Part shown: in pieces, positions 21,226-33,000 of the stretch | Layout of the letters: every line of letters starts with the position of its first letter | How positions within the stretch are numbered: position 1 is the first letter of the stretch | Source: Prosopocoilus inquinatus | Lineage: Eukaryota > Arthropoda > Insecta > Coleoptera > Lucanidae | DNA length: 64,000 bases | NCBI GenBank assembly: GCA_036172665.1 | Contig: CM069870.1 | Location: forward strand, 70,494,212 to 70,558,211 | Direction of reading: 5' to 3' | Notes under the pieces: model-generated | The model's input: only the letters and a program-made list of their open reading frames with translations | Told to the model about the DNA's origin: nothing | Database searches by the model: none | Position numbers and translations under genes: made by a program

Positions 21226-22239
21226 AGTGCCCGTGGTGCTTAAGTTTAGTGCGATTTGTTTTTGAGCGTTAATTTATTATGTATTAGCTAACTAAAGTAT
21301 ATTCTACTTGTACGTGTACTGGCTTTAGGTATTTATTGTTTTAGTTATTAGCAAACTGTGTAAAGAAGGTGGGTTTTGGTAACTCATATTTCATAAGCTG
21401 TTATATTAATAATTTAACGGTCCTTGTGGCAGGACTTGGGCACTTAATTCAATTGTTTTATTTCACCGTAGAGTAGAATCAAACTGTTTAGTAATAGCTT
21501 TTTATGTTATTTTTATTTGGAATTTTAAAAAATATGTATGAATTTTTTTAAAATATTATTTATTTATTGTTCGTAGGTATATGTATACATATGTACAGAT
21601 ATTTGAATAAAAATTAAAATATGATTTAGTTTCTTGGTTACTTATGCGTCATAGATAATACAATTAAAAATGACCTCAGAAATACACGACTATTTGACAT
21701 ACAAAAACGACGTCGCCGGGCTGTGATATTTGCCCGTCATTTTTACGTCTTTAATACGTCACTGACATTGGTCATTCGACGTAAACGGTGACCAATTTTT
21801 GACGTGAAAAAGACAACACCTTGCTGCTTGGGCTACGATACACAAGAACGACGTTCCATTATCGAGTGTCGGCGCATGCGTTGCATACCCCGTAATAGAA
21901 GTCTAGTAGATTTCTTATGTATTAAAATGGTATTAATAAATTAATAAATCATGTTTATAATTTATACTTTCCTACAAAATCTAATGTCTTGTCAAATCTA
22001 TAACTAAATTTATTATCGAAACGAAACTTTTAAAATTAGTGTCAAGTTTATGTTATTAAAGTGACGTTATATTCACGTGATTTATAAACGTCAAATTTTA
22101 AACAAAATTTTTACGAAAAACTGACGTTTAACACTGGTCATTCGACGTCCTTGACCAATTTTGACCAAATAATGACGTGATAAAAACGACTGCTTGCTGC
22201 TTGGGATCTGTCCGGTATGGCGTCAGACGTGCAGTCAGG

Positions 22240-22395
22240 TAGTGTGAGGTTAGAAACTCAAAATAAATAAATACATCATGAATTTTTCTCCGTTACAAAA
22301 ATACACTGCGTATATGGTAATCGTAATCTTTTTTTCTCTTCGTTCTACTTCCATAGGCTTCAAGGAAGAAATACAGATCGTTGAGACACCCTGTA
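22240..22395 (-). mobile_element. TACAGGGTG-family end
   Basis: A single terminus (GAGACACCCTGTA, ending 22395) reads TACAGGGTGTCTC on the minus strand. No matching inverted end is seen upstream. It is a truncated or diverged member of the family that includes 12963-13383. Confidence 0.4.
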
Positions 22396-22489
22396 CTAAT
22401 GGCGCACGCCGCACGAGAGCACAAAAATTAAGTTTTTTGAAGATTGCCGACGTGAAGACGTCCAACCTAACCATCCTTTTTTCTGCTGC

Positions 22490-23380
22490 ATGCTGGCAGG
22501 AAATGGCTCTCTTCGCGTTGCCCTCGACGGAATTCGAAAACGAAGAAAAAAAAGAAAGAAAAGAACTGGATCTGGCATCCTGGCGATAAGGAAGCGAGAA
22601 TTAACCGTGCGCGCTCGGACGAATAAAAACGCGGACAGGACGGCGCAATTATGAGATAAATGATTAAAGGCCGCACACGCTGCGGCGATAATTAACAAGG
22701 AAGGCGGGCGCAAAGACATTTCTTCTAATTTAAAAGGAAGCGTTCGCGGTGTAATTAAGGCCGGGCGCGCATCACATACTTCGATCGGGCCGGGCCGAGC
22801 CGAAACAATGCGCGGTGGCGTTGTTTGTAGTATCGACGCCCCCGCGACGTTATTTCAGCGGCGGCGACTCCAATTGAAATTCCCCGCATACTTGCACAGA
22901 GCGCCGATCTTCGGCTTATTAAGTAAGTACACGAACTTCCTCTGCTAATTCCCCCCACCCCCCACCCTCACCCCCAATAAAACCCAAATTAAACTCTGCT
23001 AAAATCGAGGAGGAAGAATAAACGCCGCCGCGCGTTTCGATCGGACGGGGTCGGTCGGTCAATTGGTTAATCACAATCACGTCGATGCGTCGTCGATACT
23101 CCCCCCTCCCCACCGCCCGCGCTTTTTTTCGGTCGTGTTTTGTTTGCTCGACCGGAATACTCGACGCTCTCGATACATTATGATATTTGCTTTGTCGGAG
23201 TCGATTTTGTTTGCTCTCGCGCTCGTCGCATTAACCCAAAGGCAACGGCACTTGGTACGCTCCGTTTCCAGGCAACCGCCGCCTATCGGAACGTTTATTT
23301 CATTAGGCGGCGGCGGCGACGGTCGGCAGTTGTTTTCGCACGTGGAAGAAGCAGAGGGGGATCCCCCTTACCCAGTACAG
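22490..23380. other. GC-rich, CpG-rich island
   Basis: This is the longest GC-rich stretch in the window, with GCG-rich sequence and a (GGC)n-like tract near 23304-23325. Reading frames of 60-130 codons occur on both strands and follow from the high GC, with no recognisable domain. It contains TAATTA-type words and a GTTTCCAGGCAAC word near 23268. It could be a promoter or conserved noncoding element; no transcription start can be assigned. Confidence 0.35.
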
Positions 23381-23383
23381 ACC

Positions 23384-24702
23384 GACGTCCGAGCTTCTCT
23401 CTGCGTTTCAATTGGAAGAATGGAGGCAGAGAGCTGAAGACAACATGTAGGGTCCCCTTAAGCTCGACGACTTCGCAATTAATTAACCTCTCAAAGGTCG
23501 ACTCACACGTATCGTTCCACGAGCACGAACGTCCCTGACGTCCCATCATAGGAACACGTACACGGACATTTTTGGCGAAATAATCATCATTAAGAATGAA
23601 TATTGTTTAATTAACTTAAAATAGGCCTTCTCCTACCTTCCTCACTTCCAGTACGTCGAACAGACTTAAACTCAAAGCCTAAATTTAAAGCCGGTAAGGA
23701 AAGATGACAATCTATTAAGCGAATAAGCAAACATACCCGTCCATAACAACGGAGTCAGGCTGAGACAATTTGGGAGAATTCCCGTCCACCAGGGCACCCA
23801 AGTAACAACCGACAAAATTCCCTTCTCGTTCAACGCAGGAAGCTGTCACGAGGTCCTGCCGCTACCAACAGAACTGTCTTGGCCCCATGGGTCGGTGACA
23901 GACAGCCTGGGAGGGCCGCAGCCCACTGTGCCCTTGAGGACGTCACAACGACGACGTGACAGCATGCTGCACGCACGCCATGCCCAAAATTAAGTTAGAG
24001 AAGGGTTTGGGCGAATCGGAGCCAACGTGACATCAACAAAAGCCAACTGTGTAAAAGATGACGGCAAGGAGAACCAGCCAAGTGTGAACGTAATTTATCT
24101 TTCCTTCGAAATAACAAGTGGAGAGAAAAGTAAATCGCAGAAATCATGTAACCCGAGACGTCACCGACCCGCGTTTCATGACCGATGTCAGCGTTCAGAA
24201 TATAAACATTCAATTTAATTCCCACGAAAAGTTCAGGAGACGCAGCTGCGGCCGCTTGCGAAAGAGTGCTATAAATAGAAACCCCGGGCCAATAAACATT
24301 TAATTTAAGGCAGTTATAATGCCAATATAACAAAAATAATAATTTTAATAATAATAATAATAATAATACTAAATTTTGTTGCAAATCGTTTTTGATTGCA
24401 GTGAAAACCTCGAGCAGCCTCTGTACAGCTGTTTCAGCCCTATTTGAGGCTTCATCAGCAGAGGCGTAGCTCGAAAGTTAAAAAGCGATCGTAGGATGTC
24501 GCAGTTTAAACTTAAACTATTCATTAATAATAATAATAAGTCTTTATTTGTGTGATTGCAACAAAATTAGGAGGAAACAACATGAGGTCATCGCAGCAGG
24601 AGCATTCCGAGGTGTACAAAAACCAGTACGCGAATTGCACCACAAAATTAGATCGAATCCTGGGACGCAATTGCATTACATAACACATAGTGTATGTAGA
24701 TG
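23384..24702 (+). repeat. Dispersed repeat R, longest unit
   Basis: The unit starts with a ~220-bp block (GAGCTTCTCTCTGCG to AAGAATGAATATTG) that recurs at 24703-24912. Its middle part near 24190-24310 (GCAGCTGCGG, CTTGCGAAAG) recurs at 27700-27850. Its end near 24590-24690 (GCGAATTGCACCACAAAATT) recurs at 27895-27975 and, inverted, near 28110-28190 and 28945-28990. The (AAT)n tract at 24330-24368 lies inside. I find no transposase or reverse transcriptase signature. Confidence 0.65.
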
Positions 24703-24912
24703 GACGCCCGAGCTTCTCTCTGCGTTTTAATTGCAAGAATGGAGCAGAGAACTGAAGTCAATATGTAAGGTCCCCTTAAACTGGACAACTTCGCAATTAA
24801 TTAACCTCTGGAAGGTTGACTCACATGTATCGTTTCACGAGCAGGAACGTCCCAGAACGTAGGAACGTACCTGAAAATTTTTGGCGAAATAACTATGATT
24901 AAGAATGAGTAT
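24703..24912 (+). repeat. Repeat R, start of a second unit
   Basis: This block matches 23384-23605 along its length, with small indels, in the same orientation. The two copies therefore bound a 1.1-kb segment either as tandem units or as LTR-like direct repeats. The ends do not show clear TG...CA, so an LTR element is not supported. Confidence 0.65.
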
Positions 24913-25059
24913 CATTTCGCGAAGGTTCGAATATTCAGTACGCAGAGTAGCAACCTCGTAAAAAATTAAGTTACGATTAAATTATACTTTAACGTATTTA
25001 AAACGTGTATTACAAGGTCAGCATCTCGAGTAGCAGAGACTGAATTTCCTGGAATTTTG

Positions 25060-26690
25060 CACGCGGAGCGCGTCCGCAAACAAAGAATGAGATATAGCTG
25101 ACGAAAGCTGCAATATTACCCCTAATTATGCACTCAATTAAGGATATTTTTTGCAATGGCAAATGTAACATCTGATATTCTCCACTTGCGTAACAATCGG
25201 GAAGGGAGAAGTGTTTAAGTAGAGCGGGAGCTATTTTTTAACAAAGGCTTTTTTTAATGTACTGATATTCACCTTTTTCTTAAAAATAACAACTTTTTTC
25301 TATTTAGCACCATAATTTCATCCGTATTTGATTATTTTGTTATATTGAATTATTTTTGGTTGATTGTACGCGCACGTCCGCAGACAAATGAGATCGAGCA
25401 TACGAAAGCAGCAATATTACCCCTAATTATGCACTCAATTAAGGATATTTTTTGCAATAGCAAATGCAGCATCCGATATTCCCCACTTACGTAACAATTG
25501 GGAAGGGAAAAGTGCTGCAGTAGAGCGGGAGCTATTTTCTAACAAAGGCTTTTCTATGTACTGAATATTCGCCTTTCTTTCCAAACCATCTTTTTCTTCT
25601 ATTTTACACCATAATTTCGTTAATATTTATTTATTGTAATCTTGAATCATTTTCCGCGGCAGAAGAATGAGATCGAGCGCACGAAAACTCCAATATTGCC
25701 CGTAATTATGCACTTAACTAAGGATTTTCTCGCATAGTAGATGCAACAGCCGACATTCCCCACATGAGTAACAATCGAGAAGGGAGAAGTGCTTAAGTAG
25801 AGCGGGAGCATACAAGAAGTCAATCTTCCGTGTCCCTCGAGTGAGGCCTCTTGACCTAGTTCCGTCGCGTTCCTCTCTTTTTTCTATTTTATTTCAATTC
25901 TTTTTCAATCAGTGACTTGCGAATAAAGATGCAACTCTTCGCGGTGTGTTTTTTAAATAATCAATTTAATCGCAACCGAATTTCATTAATTTAAATTTTT
26001 ACATTCTGCGTTCAAGGAAGTTTCCAGTCGGTGTTGGTGAATTGAAAGAAAAATTCATTCTTACGCATGAAGAAAAGATATTTTTTATCAGAAGCTTTTT
26101 TTGTTACGTACTGAATACTCGCTTTTCTCTCCAAAACATTTTTTTTCCCTATTGAGCACCGTAATCTCCTTGGTATTTATTTATTTTATTATCTTGAATT
26201 ATTTTTGGTCGACTGTAAAACCAAGCGGCGCGCGTTCGCAGCAGAAGAATGAGAATCGAGCGCACGAAAGCTCCAATATAACCCCTAATTATGCACTCAA
26301 TTGAGGATTTTTCCTGCATAGCAAGTGCAACATCCGATATTCTCCGCTAGCGTAACAATCGAGAAGGGAAAAGTGCTTAAGTAAAGCGGGAGTGTACAAG
26401 AAGTCGACCTTCCAGGTCATTCGACGGAAGCCTCTCGATTTGCACATGACATGACAATTTGCGTTCATATCTGTTTTTAGTTACCAAGTTTGTTATATTT
26501 GTCAATCGTTCGTTCCAATAAAAATATATTATTTTTATTATTATTTAGTTCCAGCTGCGTTCCTTATTTTTTAAATTTTATTTTAATTTTCTTTTTCAAT
26601 CAGTCAATTTCCTCAGTTTGTAATTAACTTCGCGAATGAAGATACAGCTCTTCGTGACGGCGTGTGACTGAGGCACAAGTTCATTTCAAA
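25060..26690 (+). repeat. ~300-bp satellite, four units
   Basis: The units begin at about 25060, 25366, 25655 and 26230. Each carries AATATTACCCCTAATTATGC or a close form, then ACTCAATTAAGGATTTT, then GTAACAATCGRGAAGGG, then AAGTGCTTAAGTAGAGCGGG. Units 1 and 2 are ~300 bp; units 3 and 4 are longer because of an inserted block (GCGTTCC... TTTTTCAATCAGT). A higher-order arrangement is likely. No gene is visible. Confidence 0.85.
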
Positions 26691-26884
26691 ATAAATCCTG
26701 AACGTGTCGATTTTGTCGTTGCTTCTTACGTGATTCCTTCTCGTGCCTTCCATTCAGAGATAACGTTTCAAAGCAGCGCCATCTGTGAACCTTGAATTAA
26801 ACCATTGTTAAAAAGAAAAAAACGCAAATCTCACCCCGATCGCACTTGTGAAATAATAATAAAAAGTCCTAAGTGGCCTTTTTT

Positions 26885-26965
26885 GAAATGAACGTGATAT
26901 TTCATCATTTCTTGATAACATTCATCTGCATTCATCGCCATCTGGCGAGCTCTACGTGAACTACT
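26885..26965 (-). repeat. Dispersed ~80-bp repeat containing CGCCAGATGGCG
   Basis: The reverse complement matches 29980-30060: both read CTCGCCAGATGGCGA and continue into GTTATCA and AAAATCACGTT or similar words. The shared palindromic CGCCAGATGGCG contains the AGATGGCG motif discussed at 46.2 kb. Confidence 0.6.
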
Positions 26966-27107
26966 CTCAGTTCTGGAATGAAAATTACCAGCATAATTTC
27001 AGCAAAAAATTGAATCTTATTTTATTTAAATAAAATTAGTTTTAGCGCAATCTCCGGACGTGCGCTATTAATTCTTTTGTTTTTCTCCTCCGACACGGTT
27101 TTATCAA

Positions 27108-27580
27108 TACAGGGTGATTCGTAATAAGTGTTCGGCTCGTTAGGACGTGTTCAGTAAAGTCGTCAAGTACGAAATTACAAAAAGTAAGTTGTAAAAACTT
27201 AATCGGAGACATTTCGAAAATCAACGTCCTCTTTTGAGTCCCAAATGAAAAAATCGGTGGAGGGGGGAATGACTGACTGTTTACATATTTTAAAAACAGT
27301 GTCACTGTGCCAACAAAAAGAAACTGTGTCACTATGCTAACAAAAACGAATGTAACGTAGGTAGTTGATGTGACCGACCTACTTGATTCGCCCTTTAGTC
27401 GCTTGATTGATGAATGACTCACTTACGCCACCGGGCAAACGCTATTTTGATATTTCTTTTTGTTTTCTAGTAGCCAAAACGGAATCGTGAAGCTCCTCAA
27501 CCATGTTAAAGGAGTCTTCATGAACTAAACTTTCACTTTAATTCGATTAATTAGCTTCGTTTGATGCCGATCGATGCACC
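27108..27580 (+). mobile_element. TACAGGGTGATTC-family element, partial
   Basis: The left end TACAGGGTGATTC followed by AATAAGTGTTCGG matches, inverted, the end at 62673 (ACACTTACTCTGAATCACCCTGTA). Further in, 27445-27580 matches 62030-62165 in the same orientation (CCTCAAC, GGAGTCTTCA, TTCACTTTAATTCGATTAAT). A 126-codon minus-strand frame crosses the element but has no known domain. Confidence 0.5.
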
Positions 27581-27779
27581 GAATGAATATTGTTTAATTG
27601 ACTTAAAATTGCAAAAGAATATTTGCATACACCTTGAACCACTGCAGTCCTTATTCGATCTTTCTAACACAAAAACTGAAATGTCATCGCCGAGTTTTAT
27701 AACCGGTCTCGACATATACAATAAACACTCAATTTATTTCCCTCGAAAGGCTCGGGAGGCGCAGCTGCGGACGCTTGCG

Positions 27780-28260
27780 AAAGATTTTGCAATCTATGCT
27801 AAAAGTAGAAACTCAAGGGGTCGATAAAAGTTTAACTTAAGGCGATCATAATGTCGACTCGGAGAAAATCGTACGTCGATTTATTGTCGGAGCGTTCTGA
27901 GGTGTACAGAAAACAGTCTTGCGAATTGCACCACAAAATTAGATCGAAGCGTAGGACGAAATCTGTATTAACTAACAAATTTTAATTTGTTAGTTTATTT
28001 GTCTTGTTTATTTTAATGACGCACACACTTGTATAAAAAATTTTTACTATTATAATTACTTTTTGTTGCCGTCGAAAGATGGGTTAATAAATAAAAATAA
28101 TCAAAACATAACACATAGTCGATCTAATTTTGTGGTGCAATTCGCAGTACTGTTTTTTGTACACATCAGAACGCTCCGGTTATGCACATCACTTTACGAT
28201 TTTTGCTACGTCGGCATTTCAATTGCCTTAAGTTAAACTTTTATCGGCCTGGAGTTTCTA
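27780..28260. repeat. Large inverted repeat made of R-repeat ends
   Basis: The left arm (about 27800-27975) and the right arm (about 28103-28260) are inverted copies of repeat R. They share AGTTTAACTTAAGGC, GCGAATTGCACCACAAAATT and AGAACGCTCCG or their complements. A small palindrome with arms AACTAACAAA/TTTGTTAGTT sits at 27967-27992. An 88-codon frame starting near 27561 crosses R sequence and is not considered a gene. Confidence 0.65.
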
Positions 28261-28639
28261 TCTGAGTTATTTTTATAACACATATTGTGTTACCGTCGCC
28301 GCCATAAACACTAGGTGTATTCTTTTTACCGCAAAACTCAGAGTAACTCAGCGTCATTCAGTAACCTTTGTAAGTTTTTTTTACATGCTCGTTGGTGTGA
28401 TTTTGTGAGCTTCCTGCGAATCAATGAAATAGAGATTTAGGTTAGAATGCATCTGTATGTAATGGCCGAATGACTCGTTTGACATTTGCGCGATGTCAGT
28501 GGGATTAACTGTTTTTTTTTAGGAACGTTTTAACTCAGCAAAACTCGCCTCATTTCTGATATTTTCTGATCTGAGTCGAAAGTAAAACGAACACACCTAT
28601 TGTGACACTCTATTTGACATAAATTTAATCATGTTAAGT

Positions 28640-28850
28640 ATTTTGCTGGGTGGCTGTAATTATGAAATGACACTTACGGATGACAGAATAATTAATAAAA
28701 GTCAGTCATTATATCATTTTGAAAAATATTGGCTCATGTTAGCCACATAAATAAGGAAAAAATGGAAAATGAATTATTTATTGTCAAAACAGTAATTTGT
28801 TTGTCATTCCTAAATGACAGTTCATAAATACAGATGCCCAGCAAAAGTTT
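28640..28850. mobile_element. ~210-bp MITE with TTTTGCTGGG ends
   Basis: Inverted ends of ~50 bp begin TTTTGCTGGG and continue through CTGTAATTATGAA. The right arm is the diverged reverse complement. The centre shares GAAAAATATTGGCTCATG with the truncated copy at 17658-17808. It has no coding capacity. Confidence 0.7.
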
Positions 28851-28944
28851 TTGGTATTGCTGAATTTATGACAAGAAAATTGTCCATTTTCTTTTTTGTC
28901 GGCGAGTATATCGTCTCTGTAATTTTTATAAAACATATTGCGTC

Positions 28945-30060
28945 CTACGATTCGATCTAATATTGTGGTGCAATTCGCACACTGTCTGTCTTCATGACGA
29001 AGACTATCTCAGCGTAATAGAAGCAAGCGAGAAATTCCGCTGCTAGACGTTCAAACGCACCACACCCCTCTCGTCGGGTACTTGCATTACACCATAGAAA
29101 TCAATTACAATACAAAACTCATTATACAGGGTGACTTTTCGAAAGCGGTTTTTCAAACCGTAACAAATTTTCAATCATCTATCGCCTTAGAAGCGACGCC
29201 TAGAAGAGAGATGGCTTGTTCGGATTTTGCTACAAAATATCGTCTCGAATTTTTTGACGCTCCCATAAATCTCACTCTTTAAAATTAAAAAAGTAATGAT
29301 TTGTAGAGTGTCGGCGTCCAACTTTGTAAGCTTGCGCGATAACAGCTTCGGTGATAAACAGCGGGCGGATTTGGAATCCGTTCAGATTTAATTTGCAAGA
29401 AGAAAATAGTCGCTTGGAACTCTTCCAAGTGTACCAACCTGCATTTTGTAACGCGGAGTTTCGAATGTTTTAAAATTCCTTAAATTCTTCACGACGGCGA
29501 TGTTTTTGCTCTCTCCGCTTATTATTTCTCAACAGTTCATTTTTATGCTATTCATGCGACAGTAAAGTTTTATAACAAGGATTATAATGTGTGTGTACCA
29601 ACTGTACAGAGTGACCAAATTCAAGACGTACCTAACCTACGCAATTTATACTCAAAAATTTATAAAAGTTTTAATTAAAAATTCAAAGCTTAAAATGTTT
29701 CGGAAACATTAAACGGTACGTACTTAGAAAATATTATTCGTCTCATAAATCTGTTGGAAACATTACATGCTGGTATTTTGAAAATTTTCTTCGTCTCACG
29801 AAGATGTTAACAGCTCGAAAATTGATTGGAAACATTAAGGAGACAAGCAACAGCTGCAAAATCTGTTGGGAACATTAATAGGTACGTACTTAGAAAATTT
29901 CCTCTGACTTACAAAAACGTCAACAGATCAAAAATTTAAGTGAAATTATGCTGGTCAATTAAATCGCCCGAACTACAAAGGATAATTCACATAGAACTCG
30001 CCAGATGGCGACGATTGCAGTTATCAGAACGTTATTAGAAAAACGATGAAAAATCACGTT
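28945..30060. other. Mixed fragments, no gene
   Basis: It holds an inverted R fragment (28945-28990), a lone TACAGGGTGACTTTTC terminus at 29125, a local ~100-bp repeat with GGAAACATTA words (29700-29930), and an R-independent repeat with AGATGGCG at 30003-30010. A 66-codon frame at 29082-29282 overlaps the MITE end and is not supported as coding. Confidence 0.45.
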
Positions 30061-33000
30061 TATTAAAAATTTTTCTTTCATGCGTTTCGATTTTTATTTA
30101 TTTTTTTTAATCTTTACGTTCAATTTTTCTTGCAGTTTTTAATATTTTAACTTATGTTAGTTCAGGTTAGGTTGATGTCAGCCGGCTTAGAATGATCTTG
30201 AGATTTGTTGAGCTTAACTTTAATCTACAAATTTTACTTTTACATTTTTTTTTTAATTTTTAAATCTTTTAAGTATCTTTTTTTTAATTTTTTACTTGTG
30301 TAAAATGGGGAACGCAATAACATAATAAATTGTGTGAGTTCAGTTGACCTTGAGATTTATTGAGGGTTATTTCGTGTATAAATTTTAGATTATTCAGATT
30401 TAATTTTTTTACTATTTCTTAATTGTATTTCGATTTTTAAATTTTTTTATTTTTATTGTTTTGCTTGGGAATAAAATCCAGTTCAGTTGTTGGGTTGAGT
30501 TTGGTTGATCTTGATATTGGTCGCATTAATCATTTCTTATTTTCTTTGCATTTTTTACTTTTAATTTTTTTGCTTCAATTGAATACAAAGGTAGGGGTCC
30601 GTTGAATGAGACTTAGATGTGTTGAATTTGATTGATGTTGTTTATTGATTTCTTTTTGAAGCTATTTTCTGAAATTTAATAGTAAAAAAATGCGCCGAGT
30701 CTACGTTTTCAAATCTGTCGATCTTCTTTTGTTTTTATTTTATCGTTTTCATAGTTTTTGTTTCCAAACGGTTTTGTTTCTAAGCCGAATCTCGCGTTTT
30801 ACTTCGAAATCTCGCGCATTTTTTGAATTCATTTCGTTTTTCTAATTGATTTTTTTCTTCTTCTACGTTATCCTCTAATTAATTCCGCATTTGTCGATCC
30901 TTTCTTGTTTGTTCTTTCATGCGCTTCGATTTTTAATTTTTTTTTTTTAATCTTTACGCTCAGTTTTTCTTGCAGTTTTTAATATTTTAACTTGTGCTAG
31001 ATCAGGTTAGGTTGATGTCAGCCGGCTTAGAATGATCTTGAGATTTGTTGCGCTTAACTTTAATCTATCTCTAAATCTTACTTTTAGTATTTTTTTTTTT
31101 CATTTTTAAATCTTTTAAGTATCTCTTTTTAATTTTTTACTTGTGTAGAATGGAGAATGCAATAACATATAATAAATTGGGTGAGTTCAGTTGACCTTGA
31201 GGTTTCTTGAGGGTATGTAAATTTTAGATTATTTAGATTTAATTTTTTTTACTATTTTTTTAATTGAATTTTGATTTTTAATATTTTTTATTTTTATTTT
31301 TACTTGGGAATAGAATCGGGTTCAGTTTTTGGGTTGAGTTTGGTTGACCTTGTTATTGGTATATTAATTCGGAATTTGTCGATCCTCTTTTGTTTCTTCT
31401 TTCATGCGTTTCGATTTTTATTTTTTTTTTAATCTTTACTTTACGTTCAATTTTTCTTGTAGTTTTTAATATTTTAACTTGTGTTAGATCAGGTTAGGTT
31501 GATGTCAGCCGGCTTGAGATTCGTTGAGCTCAACTTTAATCTCTAAATTTTTACTTTTACTATATTTTTTTACTTTTAAATCTTTTAAGTATTTTTTTTT
31601 TTTCGATTTTTTACTTGTGTAGAATGGAGAATGCAATAACTTTTAATAAATTGAGTGAGTTCAGTTGACCTTGAGGTTTATTGGGGGTATGTAAATTTTA
31701 GATTATTTAGATTTAATTTTTTTTCACTATTTTTTTAATTGAATTTTGATTTATAATATTTTTTATTTTTATTTTTGCATGGGACTAGAATCGAGTTCAG
31801 TATTTGGGTTGAGTTTGGTTGACCTTGTTATTGGTCGCATTAATCATTTCTTATTTTCTTTGCATTTTTTACTTTTAATTTTTTGCTTCGATTGAATACA
31901 AAAGTAGGGGTCACTTGAGTGGGATTTTGAGATTTGTTGAATTTGATTTTAACAATATTTCTTTTTCATTCTTTCGTGTTTATTTATACTCTTTTCTAAA
32001 CTGTTTTCTGAAATTTAATTTTCATTAAAAAGAACGTCGAGTCTTGTGTTTTTGAATCAATTTCAGAATCTGTCGATCTTCTTTTGTTTTTACTTTGTTG
32101 TTTTTATAGATTTTTGCTCCAATCGGTTTTGTTCTTAAGCGCTGAATCTTGCAATTTACTTCGAAATCTCGCGCATTTCTTGGGTTCATTTCGTTTTTCT
32201 AATTGTTTTTTTTTTCTTCTTCTACGGTATCTTCTAATTAATTCGGAATTTGTCGATCCTCTTTTGTTTCTTCTTTCATGCGTTTCGATTTTTAATTTTT
32301 TTTTTAATCTTCACGTTCAATTTTTCTTGCGTTTTTAACTTGTGTCAGATCAGGTTAGGTTGATGTCAGCCGGCTTAGACTGATCTTGAGATTTGTTGAG
32401 TTTAAGTTTAATCTCAAAATTTTATTTTTAGTATTTTTTTTTGCTTTTAAATCTTTTAAGTATTTTCTTTTCAATTTTTACTTGTGTAGAATGGAGAATG
32501 CAATAACATATAATAAATTGGGTGAGTTCAGTTGACCTTGAGATTTATTGAGGGTGTATAAATTTTAGATTACTCAGATTTAATTTTTTTAATTCTATTT
32601 TGATTTTTAATATTTTTTATTTTAATTTTTGCATGGGAATAGAATCGAGTTCAGTTGTTGGGTTGAGTTTGGTTGACCTTGATATTGGTCGCATTAATCA
32701 TTTCTTATTTTCTTTACATTTTTTACTTTTAATTTTTCGCTTCGATTGAAAGCAACGGTAGAGGTCAGTTGAGTGAGTGTGACTTCGAGATTTGTTAAGT
32801 TTTATTTTAACAATATTTTTTACTTTTAATTCTTTTACTATTTCTCTATCCTATCTTAATTTTTTTTTCTTAAGTTGAATGGAGCTAGGTTGGGTTTACG
32901 TCGGGTGGGCGTTGACATTTTTTTTTATTTATTATATTATATTTAATCTTGCCGATCGTCTTTACATCACATTTTCTCCGCTGATTAAAATTTTTCAACT

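Larger units (their letters stand above)
18608..21832 (+). mobile_element. Inner copy of the CCCAAGCAGCAAG element, self-inserted
   Basis: Arm B (18608 to about 18976) is the reverse complement of outer B', and arm A' (21226-21832) is the reverse complement of outer A. Flanks are CTACGATT (18600-18607) and CTACGATA (21833-21840), a 7/8 match expected for an 8-bp target duplication, as made by hAT-like elements. The first ~130 bp of A' are also present at about 18984-19113, so the 2.1-kb centre (19114-21225) is bounded by direct repeats. No transposase frame survives. Confidence 0.75.
18012..22205 (-). mobile_element. Outer copy of a CCCAAGCAGCAAG element, split by its own family
   Basis: The outer copy consists of arm A (18012-18602), which starts CCCAAGCAGCAAGGTG, and arm B' (about 21841-22205), which ends CTTGCTGCTTGGG. 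Between them sits a second, inverted copy at 18608-21832. Without the inner copy, the outer one is ~960 bp and noncoding. Both arms are rich in ACGTCA/TGACG words, which may be subterminal transposase-binding repeats. No target duplication is visible around the outer copy. Confidence 0.7.

Noticed and set aside
23063..23538. 124- and 132-codon frames in the GC-rich island
   Set aside because: Open frames on several phases and both strands follow from high GC; no domain, no splice support.
23924..23930. Another CACAGTG heptamer as a second Transib end (also 20247 and about 27301)
   Set aside because: A 7-mer is expected a few times by chance; none has an A-rich block at 12 or 23 bp or the GGRGCC start.
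24703..24912. LTR retrotransposon with R blocks as LTRs
   Set aside because: No TG...CA ends, primer-binding site, polypurine tract or reverse transcriptase in the 1.1 kb between.
25060..26690. CRISPR-like array from the regular 300-bp units
   Set aside because: Units are long and wholly repeated with no short repeat/unique spacer pattern, in eukaryotic DNA.
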